This document shows, one piece after another, positions 17,982 through 27,148 of a stretch of DNA of 64,000 nucleotides. Numbering within the stretch: the stretch's first letter is position 1; each line of letters starts with the position of its first letter. The notes beneath the pieces were generated by a model. It had not been told where the DNA came from and did not search any database. It saw nothing but the letters and a program-made list of their open reading frames with translations. The translations under genes were made by a program, and so were the position numbers. Source of the DNA: Burkholderiales bacterium PBB6 (GTDB lineage Bacteria; Pseudomonadota; Gammaproteobacteria; Burkholderiales; Burkholderiaceae_C); contig NKIH01000002.1 of assembly GCA_002255925.1 (NCBI GenBank), positions 558,001 to 622,000 of the forward strand, written 5' to 3'.

Positions 17982-20579
17982 TCAGAAGCGCCCGAAGCTG
18001 GATTCATCGATCTGGCCCTGGCCTCGGCTGAAGCTGCTGCCATTGCGTGCGGCCGGACCGTTGTCGGTGTCGAGCGAACGCGACGGCAGGCGCATCATGC
18101 CGTCGGCCTTCAGGGCCGGACGCGGACGCACGGCGGACGCCGAAGCCGGTCGCGCGGCGCGGCTGCTGTTGCCGCCAGCTTGCCCGCCGTAGCTCGGCTC
18201 GCCGTCAATGCGGAAGAAGCGCATCATTTCCTGCAGCTGACCCGCCTGTGCCGACATCTCTTCGGCCGTGGCCGACAGCTCTTCCGAGGCAGATGCGTTC
18301 TGCTGGGTGTTGCTGTTGAGGTGGTTCATCGCGTTGTTGATCTGGCTCACGCTGCCGGCCTGCTCACCTGACGCTGCGGCGATCTCCTGCACCAGCTCGC
18401 TGGTCTTGTTGATCGACGGCACCATCTGCGAGAGCAGGGCGCCTGCGCGCTCGGCCATCTGCACGCTGCTGCCCGCCAGCTCGCCAATTTCCTGGGCGGC
18501 CACCTGGCTGCGCTCAGCCAGCTTGCGCACTTCAGCCGCCACCACTGCAAAGCCCTTGCCGTGCTCGCCAGCACGCGCCGCCTCGATGGCCGCGTTCAGG
18601 GCCAGCAGGTTGGTCTGGTAGGCGATGTCGTCGATGATGGAAATCTTGGTGGCGATCTGCTTCATCGCCTCGACCGTCTTGCTCACCGCTGCACCGCCTT
18701 CAACGGCCTCCGTCGCAGCCTTGGTGGCCATGCCATCGGTCACCGTGGCGGAGTCGGAGTTCTGGCGGATCGACGCGGCCATCTCCTGCAGCGACGCCGT
18801 GGTTTCTTCAACACCGGCGGCCTGCGACGAAGCCGCCTGCGACAGCGCCTGTGACGTGGCCGAGACCTGGCCCGCAGCCGAGTTCAGCTGCTGCGCCGCG
18901 GCACTCACATCGCTGATCGTTTCCACGAGCTGCGAGATCATCTTGTTCACATCGGTCTGCAGCTGGCCGAAGATGCCGTCATAGCTGCCGTCGATGCGCC
19001 GCGTGAGGTTGCCTGCGGCCACTTCACTCAGCACGTCGCTCACCTCGCTCAGGTTGCGCTCGGTGGCGCCCAGCAGGTTGTTGATGCCCTCCGACAGCGT
19101 GCTGAAGAAGCCGGTCTTGTCGTCCAGGTTGACGCGGTTGTCGAACTGGCCCTGCGAGGCGGCATTCACGATGCCGGCCACCTCATTGACCACGCTGACT
19201 TCCGCCGTGCGGTCCAGCCACTCGACCACGGTGCCGGTGCGCATGCCTGCGCTGTCGAGCACCGGGGTGGCTGTCAGGTTGAAGGTGCGACCGCCGACCT
19301 TGATCTCGGCGCGGTGCGTGCCGCGGATCATGCCCAGCATGTTGCGCTGGTGCGCCGGGTTCTTGTGGAAGTCATCGAAGTTGCTGTCCAGCACCTTGTC
19401 GGTCGAGAAGTTGGGCAGATCACGACGCAGGTCGCTCTCGGCCGTCTTCAGCATGTTCAGCACGCTCTTGTTGCAGTAGCGGATGAAGCCGTTGGCGTCG
19501 GCAATCATCACGCTGGCATTGACCTCGTCCAGCGCCTGGCGCACACGGGTGGCTTCCATGCGCTGGTGGTCGATGGTCTTGAACAGGTTGCGGACCCGCT
19601 CGATGGTGTCGTTGATGAAGGCCTTCTTGCCTGGCAGCTGCTCCATCTCCACGTCGAAGTTGCCGCGGCCCATTTCGTCGATGACGGACATGGCCTGCTT
19701 CTTCACGCGGATGTGCGCGGCCACCATCTCGTTGACGCCTTGCGCCATGGTGCCGAAATCACCCTGGAACTTGCCCGGTTCGATGAACACCTCGATGTCG
19801 CCGCGCTCATGCTCGATGGCCATGCGGTTCATCTCGCCGATCAGGCCGGTGAGGTTGCCGCGCACCGATTCGATCGTGCGGTTGATGAAGGCTTTCTTGC
19901 CCGGCAGTTGCGCCAGCGTCGCGTCGAAATTGCCGCGGCCGAATTCGTCGAACACCGCCATCGCGGCCTTCTTCACATTGATGTGCGCCGCCACCAGGTC
20001 ATTCACGCCCTGCGCCATCGTGCGGAAGTCGCCCTGGAACAGGGCTTCGTTCAGCGTGATGTCGATGTCACCGGTTTCATGCGCGGTGCTCACGCGCTTG
20101 ACCTCGTCCACCAGGCCCACCAGGTTGGCGCGCACGCTCTCGATGGTGTGGTTGATGAAGGCCTTCTTGCCCGGCAGCTTCTGCACATTGGCGCTGAAGT
20201 TGCCGCGGCTGAATTCGTCGAACACCGCCAGCGCGAGCTTCTTGGTGTCGATGTGCGAGGTGACCAGGGTGTTGACCCGGCCGGCCGTCAAGGCGAAGCC
20301 GTGGTCGAACAGGCCGGTGTCGATGACCGCATCGATGTCGCCGGCGGCATGTTCGGCCGTCACGCGCTGCACTTCGCGGTCGATCAGACCCACCTGCTCC
20401 AGCAGGCGGTTGAGGTGCTTGCAGATGGTCGGATCAGCGCCCTGCATGGCGGTGCTGGATGCCCGTTGGGTGGTGTCGCCCGCGACGGCCGCGGCCAGCA
20501 CGCGTGCGATCTCGGACAGCGCGCGTTGTTGCTGTTCATTGATGTGGCGCTGCTCTGCGCCGAAGAGATTGCTCAGCAT
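17982..20579 (-). CDS. Soluble chemoreceptor with tandem HAMP-like repeats, PAS and MCP signalling domain
   Basis: Methyl-accepting chemotaxis protein of 865 residues without any transmembrane segment, so predicted cytoplasmic. Residues about 70-340 hold three near-identical 90-residue units: GDID recurs at 80, 170 and 260 ff., GRGNF near 125, 215 and 305, and LPGKKAFIN near 135, 225 and 315. Each is about the size of two HAMP units. A PAS domain follows (about 345-460: [14 protein letters not shown]), then another HAMP-like segment and the MCP hairpin with its tip near 650-690 ([16 protein letters not shown]). The tail is Ser/Arg-rich and lacks an NWETF pentapeptide. The ATG at 20579 is preceded by AGGAG. 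The ligand is unknown. Confidence 0.93.
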   Translation of the reverse strand: MLSNLFGAEQRHINEQQQRALSEIARVLAAAVAGDTTQRASSTAMQGADPTICKHLNRLLEQVGLIDREVQRVTAEHAAGDIDAVIDTGLFDHGFALTAGRVNTLVTSHIDTKKLALAVFDEFSRGNFSANVQKLPGKKAFINHTIESVRANLVGLVDEVKRVSTAHETGDIDITLNEALFQGDFRTMAQGVNDLVAAHINVKKAAMAVFDEFGRGNFDATLAQLPGKKAFINRTIESVRGNLTGLIGEMNRMAIEHERGDIEVFIEPGKFQGDFGTMAQGVNEMVAAHIRVKKQAMSVIDEMGRGNFDVEMEQLPGKKAFINDTIERVRNLFKTIDHQRMEATRVRQALDEVNASVMIADANGFIRYCNKSVLNMLKTAESDLRRDLPNFSTDKVLDSNFDDFHKNPAHQRNMLGMIRGTHRAEIKVGGRTFNLTATPVLDSAGMRTGTVVEWLDRTAEVSVVNEVAGIVNAASQGQFDNRVNLDDKTGFFSTLSEGINNLLGATERNLSEVSDVLSEVAAGNLTRRIDGSYDGIFGQLQTDVNKMISQLVETISDVSAAAQQLNSAAGQVSATSQALSQAASSQAAGVEETTASLQEMAASIRQNSDSATVTDGMATKAATEAVEGGAAVSKTVEAMKQIATKISIIDDIAYQTNLLALNAAIEAARAGEHGKGFAVVAAEVRKLAERSQVAAQEIGELAGSSVQMAERAGALLSQMVPSINKTSELVQEIAAASGEQAGSVSQINNAMNHLNSNTQQNASASEELSATAEEMSAQAGQLQEMMRFFRIDGEPSYGGQAGGNSSRAARPASASAVRPRPALKADGMMRLPSRSLDTDNGPAARNGSSFSRGQGQIDESSFGRF
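19559..20369 (-). repeat. Three tandem 270-bp coding repeats inside the chemoreceptor gene
   Basis: Near-identical blocks recur at an exact 270-base period, for example the LPGKKAF-coding segments beginning near 19620, 19889 and 20160. They encode the 90-residue units of the soluble chemoreceptor. Confidence 0.85.
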
Positions 20580-20595
20580 GGGATGCTCCTGGGGG

Positions 20596-22848
20596 TCAAT
20601 CGCGGGTGTAGGCGCCATCGGCCTGCTTGCGCTGCTGGTGGCTGGATCGGATGCACTGGTTCACCAGTGCGGGTACATCAAGAATCAGGGCAACCTCGCC
20701 ACTGCCAAGGATGGTCGAGCCGGCGATGCCGGGCAGGTCCTTGAACATCGGGGCCAGGGGTTTGATGACGGTCTGGTGCTCGCCTTCGAGGCGGTCCACG
20801 ATCAGGCCGATGGTGCTGACACCGGCGCGTACCAGCAGCAGGCTGCGTCGGCCAACGTGGGCGGAGGCGCGGCCGAAGTAGCGGGCCAGATCGAGGTAGG
20901 GCAGCACGTCGCCACGCAGGTCGAAATAGCCGCTGACCCGCGCCGGGTCCGTGCGGTATTCGATGGGCGTTTCGATGCATTCGACGACCATCTCCAGCGG
21001 CACCACATAGTGCACGCCACTGACTTCACACAGGAAGCCGTCGATGATGGCCAGCGTCAGTGGCAGCCGGATCTGCGTGGTGGTGCCGTGGCCCATTTCG
21101 CTGGCCAGCAGCATCTGGCCTCGCAGGGCCTCGATGTTGCGCTTGACCACGTCCATGCCCACGCCGCGGCCGGAAATGTCGGTCACCTGATCGGCGGTCG
21201 AGAAGCCGGGGTGGCAGATGAGCTGATGGATCTCGTTGTCGTTCAGGTGCTGGTCGGGGCCGACCAAGCCGCGCTCGATCGCCTTGGCCAGGATGCGGTC
21301 GCGGTTCAGGCCACGGCCGTCATCAGACACCTCGATCATGATCGCGCCCGACTCGTGGTACGCATGCAGCGCCAGGCGGCCCTGGGCCGGCTTGCCGGCG
21401 CGCAAACGTTCTTCTGCGGGCTCGATGCCGTGGTCCAGGCTGTTGCGCACCAGGTGCATCAGCGGGTCGGCGATGGTTTCGACCATGCTCTTGTCGAGCT
21501 CGGTATCGCCACCGGTGATCTGCAGTTCCACGTCCTTGCCGAGTGCTTTCGACACATCGCGCACGACGCGCTGGAAGCGGGTGAAGGTTTCACCGATCGG
21601 CACCATGCGCAGGCCCAGCGCGCCGTCGCGGGCTTCCTGCACCAGGTCGTGGATGCGCAAGGTGGCTTCCAGCACGCGCGGTGCGCGCTCATGCTGGGCC
21701 GCCAGTTGCGCGCCAGAGCTGGCAATCACCAGCTCGCCGATCAAGTCGATCAGGCGGTCCAGCTTGTCGGCGCGCACGCGGATGAAGCGTGCGTCGGCGC
21801 CGCGGCGGCCGTTGTCGGGTGCGCGGCGTTCGGTGTTTTCGCGGCGCTCAAGCGCCACGGCCTCGACAGGCTCACGCGGTGCGCCAGCGGCAGGCGCTGT
21901 TGCCACCGAGGTGCCAGCCTGGGCAGCCACAGACAGCGTTGCGGCAGCATCCGCGTCAGGCGGCGCGTCGGCCAGATTCACGCCCATGCCTTCGAGGCAG
22001 GCGCGGTGGCGGTCCCGGCCCGCGTCGTCGGCATTGCAGGCCTCAACCATGGCCAGGTAGTCGGACGCAGAGGCATCCGGCGCCAGGATGTGGATGTCGC
22101 AGTCGCTCTCGGCGAACTCGAACACGCTGGCGATGGTGTCGCGCTGGGCCGCGGTGTGCAGCCGCAGATCGAAGCCGAGGTGGCACGACTCCGCGTCCAG
22201 CTCCAGCAGCTCAGGCACCTGCTCGCACCAGGTGCGCACCTCACGCAGCTCGCCCACCAGGCCGAGGTAGCGGATGAAGGCGAGTGGGTCGAGGCCATTG
22301 CGCAGCGCATCCACATGGAAGCGCAGTGCGATGTGCCAGATGGGTTCGATGTCGGCAGGGACGGCGTTGGCGCTGGCGACTTCGCTGTCGCGGTCAGGCG
22401 TGACGTTCACCGGCGCAGCGGCAGCGCCGGCCGAGGCAGGCTGCAGCAGGGCGGCCAGGTCAGCGCCCAGTTGCTGGCTGGTGGCGGCCACGTCGGGGTC
22501 GGCGGCACCGCTCACCACTTCGTCCAGCAGCCGGCCCATCTGGTCGCGGCTCTGCAGGAGCAGGGCGGTCAGGTTCTCGCTGGCGGCGATCTGGCCGCTG
22601 CGCAGCGCTTCCATCACACTTTCAACGTTGTGGGTGAAGCTGACCACCGCGGTGAAGCCAAACAACCCGGCCGTGCCCTTGATGGTGTGTGCCGCGCGGA
22701 AAGCGGCGTTGAGGTTTTCCGTGTCCTGCGGGTCGGTCTCCATGACGAGCAGCGCCTGCTCGAACTGGCGCAGCATGTCGCTGGCTTCTTCAAGAAAGCC
22801 TTCCCGCGCTGCGGCAATGATCTCTGCGTCGTCGTCTTGGTAGGACAA
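20596..22848 (-). CDS. cheA: Chemotaxis histidine kinase CheA
   Basis: CheA phosphorylates CheY and CheB in response to receptors. It has 750 residues. The HPt domain has phosphoacceptor H54 in [14 protein letters not shown]. After an Ala/Pro-rich linker comes a region of about 130 residues in the P2 position. The dimerisation helices ([18 protein letters not shown]), ATP-binding domain (N box [34 protein letters not shown]) and CheW-like domain follow. The start is TTG at 22846-22848, preceded by GGGAG at normal spacing; no ATG gives a complete HPt domain. Confidence 0.96.
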   Translation of the reverse strand: MSYQDDDAEIIAAAREGFLEEASDMLRQFEQALLVMETDPQDTENLNAAFRAAHTIKGTAGLFGFTAVVSFTHNVESVMEALRSGQIAASENLTALLLQSRDQMGRLLDEVVSGAADPDVAATSQQLGADLAALLQPASAGAAAAPVNVTPDRDSEVASANAVPADIEPIWHIALRFHVDALRNGLDPLAFIRYLGLVGELREVRTWCEQVPELLELDAESCHLGFDLRLHTAAQRDTIASVFEFAESDCDIHILAPDASASDYLAMVEACNADDAGRDRHRACLEGMGVNLADAPPDADAAATLSVAAQAGTSVATAPAAGAPREPVEAVALERRENTERRAPDNGRRGADARFIRVRADKLDRLIDLIGELVIASSGAQLAAQHERAPRVLEATLRIHDLVQEARDGALGLRMVPIGETFTRFQRVVRDVSKALGKDVELQITGGDTELDKSMVETIADPLMHLVRNSLDHGIEPAEERLRAGKPAQGRLALHAYHESGAIMIEVSDDGRGLNRDRILAKAIERGLVGPDQHLNDNEIHQLICHPGFSTADQVTDISGRGVGMDVVKRNIEALRGQMLLASEMGHGTTTQIRLPLTLAIIDGFLCEVSGVHYVVPLEMVVECIETPIEYRTDPARVSGYFDLRGDVLPYLDLARYFGRASAHVGRRSLLLVRAGVSTIGLIVDRLEGEHQTVIKPLAPMFKDLPGIAGSTILGSGEVALILDVPALVNQCIRSSHQQRKQADGAYTRD

Positions 22849-22866
22849 GGTGGTTCTCCCGGTGGC

Positions 22867-23142
22867 TCAGTCGGCCAGCCACTGCAGGCGATACAGCGCC
22901 AGCACGTCATGCACGGGGCGGCTGATCGACGTCAGCCGCAACTGGTGGCCTCGCTCTTGCAGCGTGCGGCGCAGCGCCAGCAGCAACTGCACGGCACTGC
23001 TGTCCACCTCCATCACGTCGTCCAGCGCCAGCGTCAGGTCACCCGGGCAGGTGCCCAGGGCAGCCAGCAGCGTTTCGCGGTGGGCAGCGGCGTGCACGAT
23101 GGTGAATTCCGGGCCGATGCGCGGGGCCATGGTCTCGCTCAT
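22867..23142 (-). CDS. STAS-domain protein of the chemotaxis cluster
   Basis: Single STAS domain, 91 residues, of the anti-sigma-factor-antagonist type. The phosphorylatable serine position is S48 or S49 in MEVDSSAVQLLLALRR. No partner kinase or phosphatase is encoded nearby. Its start overlaps the cheY stop (ATGA) and it is 18 bases from cheA, so it is certainly in the operon. It may regulate the CheA/receptor complex or link to another pathway; this is not known. An MlaB-like lipid role is unlikely in this context. Confidence 0.85.
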   Translation of the reverse strand: MSETMAPRIGPEFTIVHAAAHRETLLAALGTCPGDLTLALDDVMEVDSSAVQLLLALRRTLQERGHQLRLTSISRPVHDVLALYRLQWLAD

Positions 23143-23504
23143 ACGGCCAGCCGCTTGATGATGTCCATCAACTGGGAAGGCGGGCAGGGCTTGGTGGCCC
23201 AGGCCTGGGCGCCGTTGTCGCGGCCTTCCTGCTTGCGCTCCGGGCGCGATTCGGTGGTCAGCATCACGACCGGCGTGAAGCGGTAATCCTGCTTGGTGCG
23301 CATCGCCTTGAGGAACGACAGGCCGTCGAGACGCGGCATGGCCACGTCACAGACCACCACACTCAGGCGACGGCCGTCCAGCAGCTCCAGCGCCTCTTCG
23401 CCGTCAGCAGCTTCGATCACGGTGTAGCCGCTGCGCTCCATGGCGACGCGCATGATCTGCCGCACCGTCGCCGAATCATCTACCAGCATCACAGTCTTGC
23501 TCAT
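23139..23504 (-). CDS. cheY: CheY-type response regulator (second copy)
   Basis: Single receiver domain of 121 residues. The acidic pair is in LVDDSATVR, the phosphoacceptor D53 in VCDVAMPRLDG, the conserved Thr in MLTTES and the lysine K105 in ATKPCPPSQL. The neighbouring receiver gene encodes a clear paralogue of the same length. It overlaps the STAS gene. Having two CheYs suggests one signals to the motor and one acts as a phosphate sink or has another output; which is which cannot be told from sequence. Confidence 0.93.
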   Translation of the reverse strand: MSKTVMLVDDSATVRQIMRVAMERSGYTVIEAADGEEALELLDGRRLSVVVCDVAMPRLDGLSFLKAMRTKQDYRFTPVVMLTTESRPERKQEGRDNGAQAWATKPCPPSQLMDIIKRLAV

Positions 23505-23543
23505 GGGATTGCTCGCTTGCCTTGTCTGTCTTGATCTGTCTGG

Positions 23544-23909
23544 TCAGACGCAGAGGCGGCTGACGGCGTCCACCAGTTGGGACGGCTGGAAGGGCTTGGT
23601 GATCCAGGCACGGGCACCGGCGGCGCGGCCTTCGGCCTTCTTGGCTTCCTGCGACTCGGTGGTCAGCATGATCACGGGCAGGAATTTGTGGGCCGGCGAG
23701 GCCTTCAGGTGCTTCACGAAGGTGATGCCGTCCATGTTGGGCATGTTCACGTCGCAGACCACCAGGTTCAGCTTCTGGCCTTCCAGCTTCTGCAGTGCGT
23801 CCTTGCCGTCACAGGCCTCGACCACGGTGTAGCCGGCCTTCTGCAGGGCCAGCTTGACGATGGTCCGGAAGCTGCCGGAGTCATCGATGATCATCACGGT
23901 TTTGCTCAT
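23544..23909 (-). CDS. cheY: CheY-type response regulator (first copy)
   Basis: Single receiver domain of 121 residues with the acidic pocket IIDDSGSFR, phosphoacceptor D53 in VCDVNMPNMDG, MLTTES and K105 in ITKPFQPSQLV. The aligned residues fall at the same numbers in both CheY copies, which indicates duplication. It is upstream of the second copy by 39 bases and downstream of the unknown membrane protein by 49 bases. Confidence 0.93.
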   Translation of the reverse strand: MSKTVMIIDDSGSFRTIVKLALQKAGYTVVEACDGKDALQKLEGQKLNLVVCDVNMPNMDGITFVKHLKASPAHKFLPVIMLTTESQEAKKAEGRAAGARAWITKPFQPSQLVDAVSRLCV

Positions 23910-23958
23910 GGGGGGTCACTCCTTGATGTGTTGTCTCGGTCGGCGCGCGTGGCCGGCC

Positions 23959-24672
23959 TCAGAAGAAATCGACGGTGCAACTGCTCGCCACGACGGCCTC
24001 ACCCTTGTGCTGGGCACGCTGTTCGTCCGTGGTGTAGCTGTTTTCCAGGCGGGCCAGCCATTGGTTGGCGTCGTCCTCGGTGGCGGTGGCAAAGCCGGGC
24101 AACTCGGCCGTGAACCGGTCCATGTCGGTCGCCAGGATCTGGATCATCTGGGTCTGCCGATCGCCGTACTGGCAGTGCGTCAGCAACTGGTCGAGCAGGT
24201 CACGCAGCATCAAGGCGTCGGTCTGCCATTGCGTGGCCTGCGCAGCCTGGGCAGGTGACGCATCGGGGCCGGTGTCAGCGGCGGCCTTTTCCAGCTGCTC
24301 CGACATCGTCCACAAGGCATCTGCAATGGCGGTGGTGCCGACCATCAAGGTGGCCATGCCGGTTTCGCCAGTCACCATGGTGGCGTCCATCTGGTTGCGC
24401 CAGACAGGCACCACGGCTTGTGCCATCAGGCGGGTGCCGCTTTGTGGCTCTGCAGGGGGCAGCGGGGCCACGGGTGCCGGTGCAGGCGTGAATGGCGCAG
24501 CCGGCGCCTGCAGTGAGGTCAGCAGAGCGGCGCCGAGGGCTCCGAGGGCCAGGCCCATCGCGCCGCCCGCCCAGACGCCAGCGGCAACCAGCAGCCAGCC
24601 GCCTGCGAGCTTCGCAAAGCGGCCCGGGCCAGTGGCAAGCCAGGGCGTCGACAAACGAGGGTCAGATCGCAT
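23959..24672 (-). CDS. Membrane-anchored chemotaxis-operon protein with CheZ-like motif
   Basis: Protein of 237 residues of unknown function, first gene of the chemotaxis block. A hydrophobic Gly/Ala-rich region (about 20-55) probably forms one hairpin or a single anchor, followed by a Pro/Ala linker (56-77). The rest looks helical. CQYGDRQTQM (167-176) contains D171 and Q175 with the D-x3-Q spacing of the CheZ catalytic pair (FQDLTGQ), and the chain ends in VDFF after an SYTTDEQRA stretch. No convincing full-length match to CheZ is claimed. A CheY-P phosphatase or receptor accessory protein are both possible. Confidence 0.7.
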   Translation of the reverse strand: MRSDPRLSTPWLATGPGRFAKLAGGWLLVAAGVWAGGAMGLALGALGAALLTSLQAPAAPFTPAPAPVAPLPPAEPQSGTRLMAQAVVPVWRNQMDATMVTGETGMATLMVGTTAIADALWTMSEQLEKAAADTGPDASPAQAAQATQWQTDALMLRDLLDQLLTHCQYGDRQTQMIQILATDMDRFTAELPGFATATEDDANQWLARLENSYTTDEQRAQHKGEAVVASSCTVDFF

Positions 24673-24746
24673 GGGCAGCGGTCTCCGGTCAATGCTAGGC
24701 GTTGACGCGGCTGCCGATACGGCCTGCCAACCATCACGCTGCCGGT

Positions 24747-24773
24747 ATATCGACCCATGTACCCATCGGTTAA
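24747..24773 (-). promoter_or_regulatory. Sigma-28 (FliA)-like promoter of the chemotaxis operon
   Basis: On the minus strand TTAA, a 15-base spacer and GTCGATAT match the flagellar sigma-28 consensus TAAA-N15-GCCGATAA at 3 of 4 and 6 of 8 positions. It lies about 75 bases before the first gene of the block. Confidence 0.5.
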
Positions 24774-24870
24774 GCCGGGATTGCGTGGTGGAGCGTGGGG
24801 CGCTGCCTCATGGCCCCAGTTGGACGCTGCTTGCGTGAACCTTGTCACGCGAGCGGAGGGAACTGCCTGC

Positions 24871-25830
24871 TCAGCCGAAGTGGCGAAGGCGGGCGAAGCG
24901 GTCGGTGGCGCGCACCAGCGCCTCGGCAATACCGGGCTCCATGGAGGTGTGGCCGGCGTCCGCCACCACCTCGAGCGTCACGCCGGGCCATTGGTCGGCC
25001 AGATCATGGGCGTAGCGCACCGGGCAGATCACGTCGTAGCGCCCATGCACGATGAAGCCGGGCAGGTGGGCGATGCGGTGCATGTTGGCCAGCAACTGGC
25101 CCGGCACCAGGAACGCTTCGTGGCTGAAGTAATGCGCTTCCAGCCGCCCGACGGCGATGGCCATGGCGTCTTGAGAAAACGCATCCGCGGTTGCGGGTTC
25201 CGGCCGCAGTTGCAGGCAGGATCCTTCGTAACGGCTCCAGGCGCGGGCAGCGCTGCGCATCACCAGGGCGTCAGGGCTGTGCAGTTGTCGCTGGTAGGCG
25301 CCCAGCAGGTCATGCCGCTCTTCGGGCGGCACCTGGTTGGCAAAAGCCTGCCATTCCCGCGGGAAGAAGTTGCGGATGCCGTAGAGCCACCAGTCGATCT
25401 CTTCACGGGTGCCCAGCCAGATGCCGCGCAGCACCAGCCCGAGGCAGCGTTCCGGGTGCGCCTGGGCATAGGCCAGCGACAGGGTCGAGCCCCAGGAGCC
25501 GCCGAATACCAGCCACTGCGTGATGCCGAACTGCATGCGCAGCCGTTCGATGTCGTCGATCAGCAGGTCGGTGGTGTTGTTGCGGCATTCGCCCAGCGGC
25601 GTCGATTGGCCGGCGCCCCGCTGGTCGAGCAGGACGATGTGATAACGCGCTGGATCAAAGAAGCGGCGGCTGGTGGGCGAGATGCCCGCGCCGGGCCCGC
25701 CGTGCAGAAACACCACCGGGATGCCGTCCGGGTTGCCGCAGCGCTCCCAGTACAGCGTGTGGAGGTCATCCACCTGCAGGGTGCCGGTGTCAAAGGGCTC
25801 GATCGGCGGGTACAGCGCGGCGGGTGTCAT
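24871..25830 (-). CDS. pip: Prolyl aminopeptidase
   Basis: Serine peptidase (family S33) of 319 residues that removes N-terminal proline from peptides. HGGPGAG (43-49) forms the oxyanion region and DQRGAGQS the adjacent strand-turn. The nucleophile is S112 in GGSWGSTLSL. GIWLGTREEIDWWLYG is typical of this peptidase rather than other alpha/beta hydrolases. It has no signal peptide and follows smpB with a 2-base gap, so it is probably cotranscribed with it. Confidence 0.94.
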   Translation of the reverse strand: MTPAALYPPIEPFDTGTLQVDDLHTLYWERCGNPDGIPVVFLHGGPGAGISPTSRRFFDPARYHIVLLDQRGAGQSTPLGECRNNTTDLLIDDIERLRMQFGITQWLVFGGSWGSTLSLAYAQAHPERCLGLVLRGIWLGTREEIDWWLYGIRNFFPREWQAFANQVPPEERHDLLGAYQRQLHSPDALVMRSAARAWSRYEGSCLQLRPEPATADAFSQDAMAIAVGRLEAHYFSHEAFLVPGQLLANMHRIAHLPGFIVHGRYDVICPVRYAHDLADQWPGVTLEVVADAGHTSMEPGIAEALVRATDRFARLRHFG

Positions 25831-25832
25831 GC

Positions 25833-26303
25833 TCAGTCCTTGCCCGGGCCAGACACCTTGTGGCGCATCAGGCGGCCCTTTTCGCGGTCCCAGTCGCGCT
25901 GCTTCTCGGTTTCGCGCTTGTCGTGCTGGGCCTTGCCCTTGGCCAGCGCGATTTCCGCCTTCACCCGGCCACCCTTGTAGTGCAGGTTCAGCGGCACCAG
26001 CGTGAAGCCGCGCTGCTCAACCTTGCCGACCAGGCGCTTGATCTGGTCCTTGTGCATCAGCAACTTCTTGGTGCGATCGGCTTCCGGGCTCACGTGGGTG
26101 GAGGCCGAGCGCAGCGCGTTGATGCGGCAGCCGATCAGGAACAGCTCGCCGTCGCGGATCGTCACGTAGCCGTCGGTCAGCTGGACCTGGCCGGCCCGGA
26201 TGGACTTGACCTCCCAGCCAGACAGCACCACACCCGCCTCGAACTGTTCCTCGATGTGGTACTCAAAGCGGGCGCGGCGGTTTTCGGCGATGTTTGCGGA
26301 CAT
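25833..26303 (-). CDS. smpB: SsrA-binding protein SmpB
   Basis: SmpB delivers tmRNA to stalled ribosomes. It has 156 residues. [23 protein letters not shown] opens the beta-barrel, [10 protein letters not shown] and LFLIGCRI follow, and the basic tail [21 protein letters not shown] is the C-terminal helix that enters the ribosomal mRNA channel. It is divergent from ratA, as commonly seen in proteobacteria. The tmRNA gene itself is not in the window. Confidence 0.97.
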   Translation of the reverse strand: MSANIAENRRARFEYHIEEQFEAGVVLSGWEVKSIRAGQVQLTDGYVTIRDGELFLIGCRINALRSASTHVSPEADRTKKLLMHKDQIKRLVGKVEQRGFTLVPLNLHYKGGRVKAEIALAKGKAQHDKRETEKQRDWDREKGRLMRHKVSGPGKD

Positions 26304-26346
26304 GGGCTCTTGGCGATGCGGGCCGACGCAGTATGACGACGGCCCC

Positions 26347-26352
26347 TAAAAT
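26347..26352 (+). promoter_or_regulatory. Candidate -10 element of ratA
   Basis: TAAAAT, a 5 of 6 match to the -10 consensus, lies 11 bases before the chosen ratA ATG in the 60-base smpB-ratA gap. A very short leader would result. Confidence 0.35.
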
Positions 26353-26363
26353 GAGTGCATTGT

Positions 26364-26822
26364 ATGAAGCACGTCAAGAAGTCTGTTCTGCTCTGGTACA
26401 CGCCCGCCGAGATGTACCGCCTGGTCACCGATGTGCCGGCCTACCCGAGCTTCCTGCCCTGGTGCGATCGCACTGAAGTTGTCACTCAGCATGACGACGG
26501 TGTGACTGCGCGCATCCACCTGTCTTACGCCGGCGTGCGGCACGCCTTCACCACCCGCAATGTGCATGTGCCTGACCGCTCTTTGCTGATGAAGCTGGTG
26601 GATGGCCCGTTCTCGATGCTGGAGGGCTCGTGGCAGTTTCTGCCGCTGAGCAAGCCGGGCGGTGACGGCACGGCCACGGCCTGCAAGATCGAGTTTGATC
26701 TGCGGTATGCGTTTTCCAGCCGGCCTCTCGAAGCCGTGCTCAGCCCGGTGTTTGACCGCGTGGCCAACACCTTCGTCGATTCGTTCGTGACCCGCGCGGA
26801 GCAAGTGCATGGCCCTCGTTGA
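26364..26822 (+). CDS. ratA: RatA/CoQ-binding START-domain protein
   Basis: Protein of 152 residues of the SRPBCC (START-like) superfamily. In E. coli the homologue RatA was reported to inhibit ribosome subunit association; the family also relates to ubiquinone-binding Coq10. The start VKKSVLLWYTPAEMYRLVTDVPAYPSF and FDLRYAFSSRPLEAVLSPVFD are family features. Position beside smpB and rnfH matches other proteobacteria. The ATG at 26364 is chosen; an in-frame GTG lies at 26355. The role as a toxin is uncertain, since no antitoxin pairing is evident. Confidence 0.88.
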   Translation: MKHVKKSVLLWYTPAEMYRLVTDVPAYPSFLPWCDRTEVVTQHDDGVTARIHLSYAGVRHAFTTRNVHVPDRSLLMKLVDGPFSMLEGSWQFLPLSKPGGDGTATACKIEFDLRYAFSSRPLEAVLSPVFDRVANTFVDSFVTRAEQVHGPR

Positions 26823-27114
26823 CAGCACGCGCCCCTTGCCCGTGATCGTGGCCTACAGCGCCGGCCCGCGTGAGCTGGACCTGGTGGAGCTCAGCCTGCC
26901 TGCCGGCAGCACGGCCATGGACGCGCTGAATGCGAGCGGGCTGCTGGCGCGGCATGGCCTGGGCTCGGTCGATCAGGTGACGGTGGGCATCTGGATGAAG
27001 CTGCGGCCGCTGGACACGCTGCTGCGGCCCTACGACCGGGTGGAAATCTACCGGCCACTGAAGGTGGATCCGAAGGAAGCGCGGCGCCAGCGTTACCGCA
27101 AGAACAAGGCTTGA
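26809..27114 (+). CDS. rnfH: RnfH-family ubiquitin-like protein
   Basis: Small beta-grasp (ubiquitin/MoaD-like) protein of 101 residues and unknown biochemical role. VIVAYSAGPRELDLVELSLPAG begins the fold and DRVEIYRPLKVDPKEARRQRYR is the conserved C-terminal signature. It overlaps ratA by 14 bases. Despite its name no rnf operon is present here. Confidence 0.92.
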   Translation: MALVDSTRPLPVIVAYSAGPRELDLVELSLPAGSTAMDALNASGLLARHGLGSVDQVTVGIWMKLRPLDTLLRPYDRVEIYRPLKVDPKEARRQRYRKNKA

Positions 27115-27148
27115 ACGCGCCGGGCAGGGATGCCCGGGCGACGGCCTG

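Noticed and set aside
19483..23286. Open reading frame of 1267 codons on the plus strand opposite the receptor and cheA
   Set aside because: It mirrors the codon structure of the minus-strand genes, a known effect of high GC. It has no recognisable domain, and the opposite strand encodes clear CheA and receptor motifs.
26364..27114. ratA-rnfH as a toxin-antitoxin pair
   Set aside because: This order is widely conserved beside smpB and the proteins belong to house-keeping START and beta-grasp families; no antitoxin features are seen.
27118..27142. Terminator between rnfH and the DUF4124 gene
   Set aside because: The GC-rich inverted repeat has no T run on either strand.
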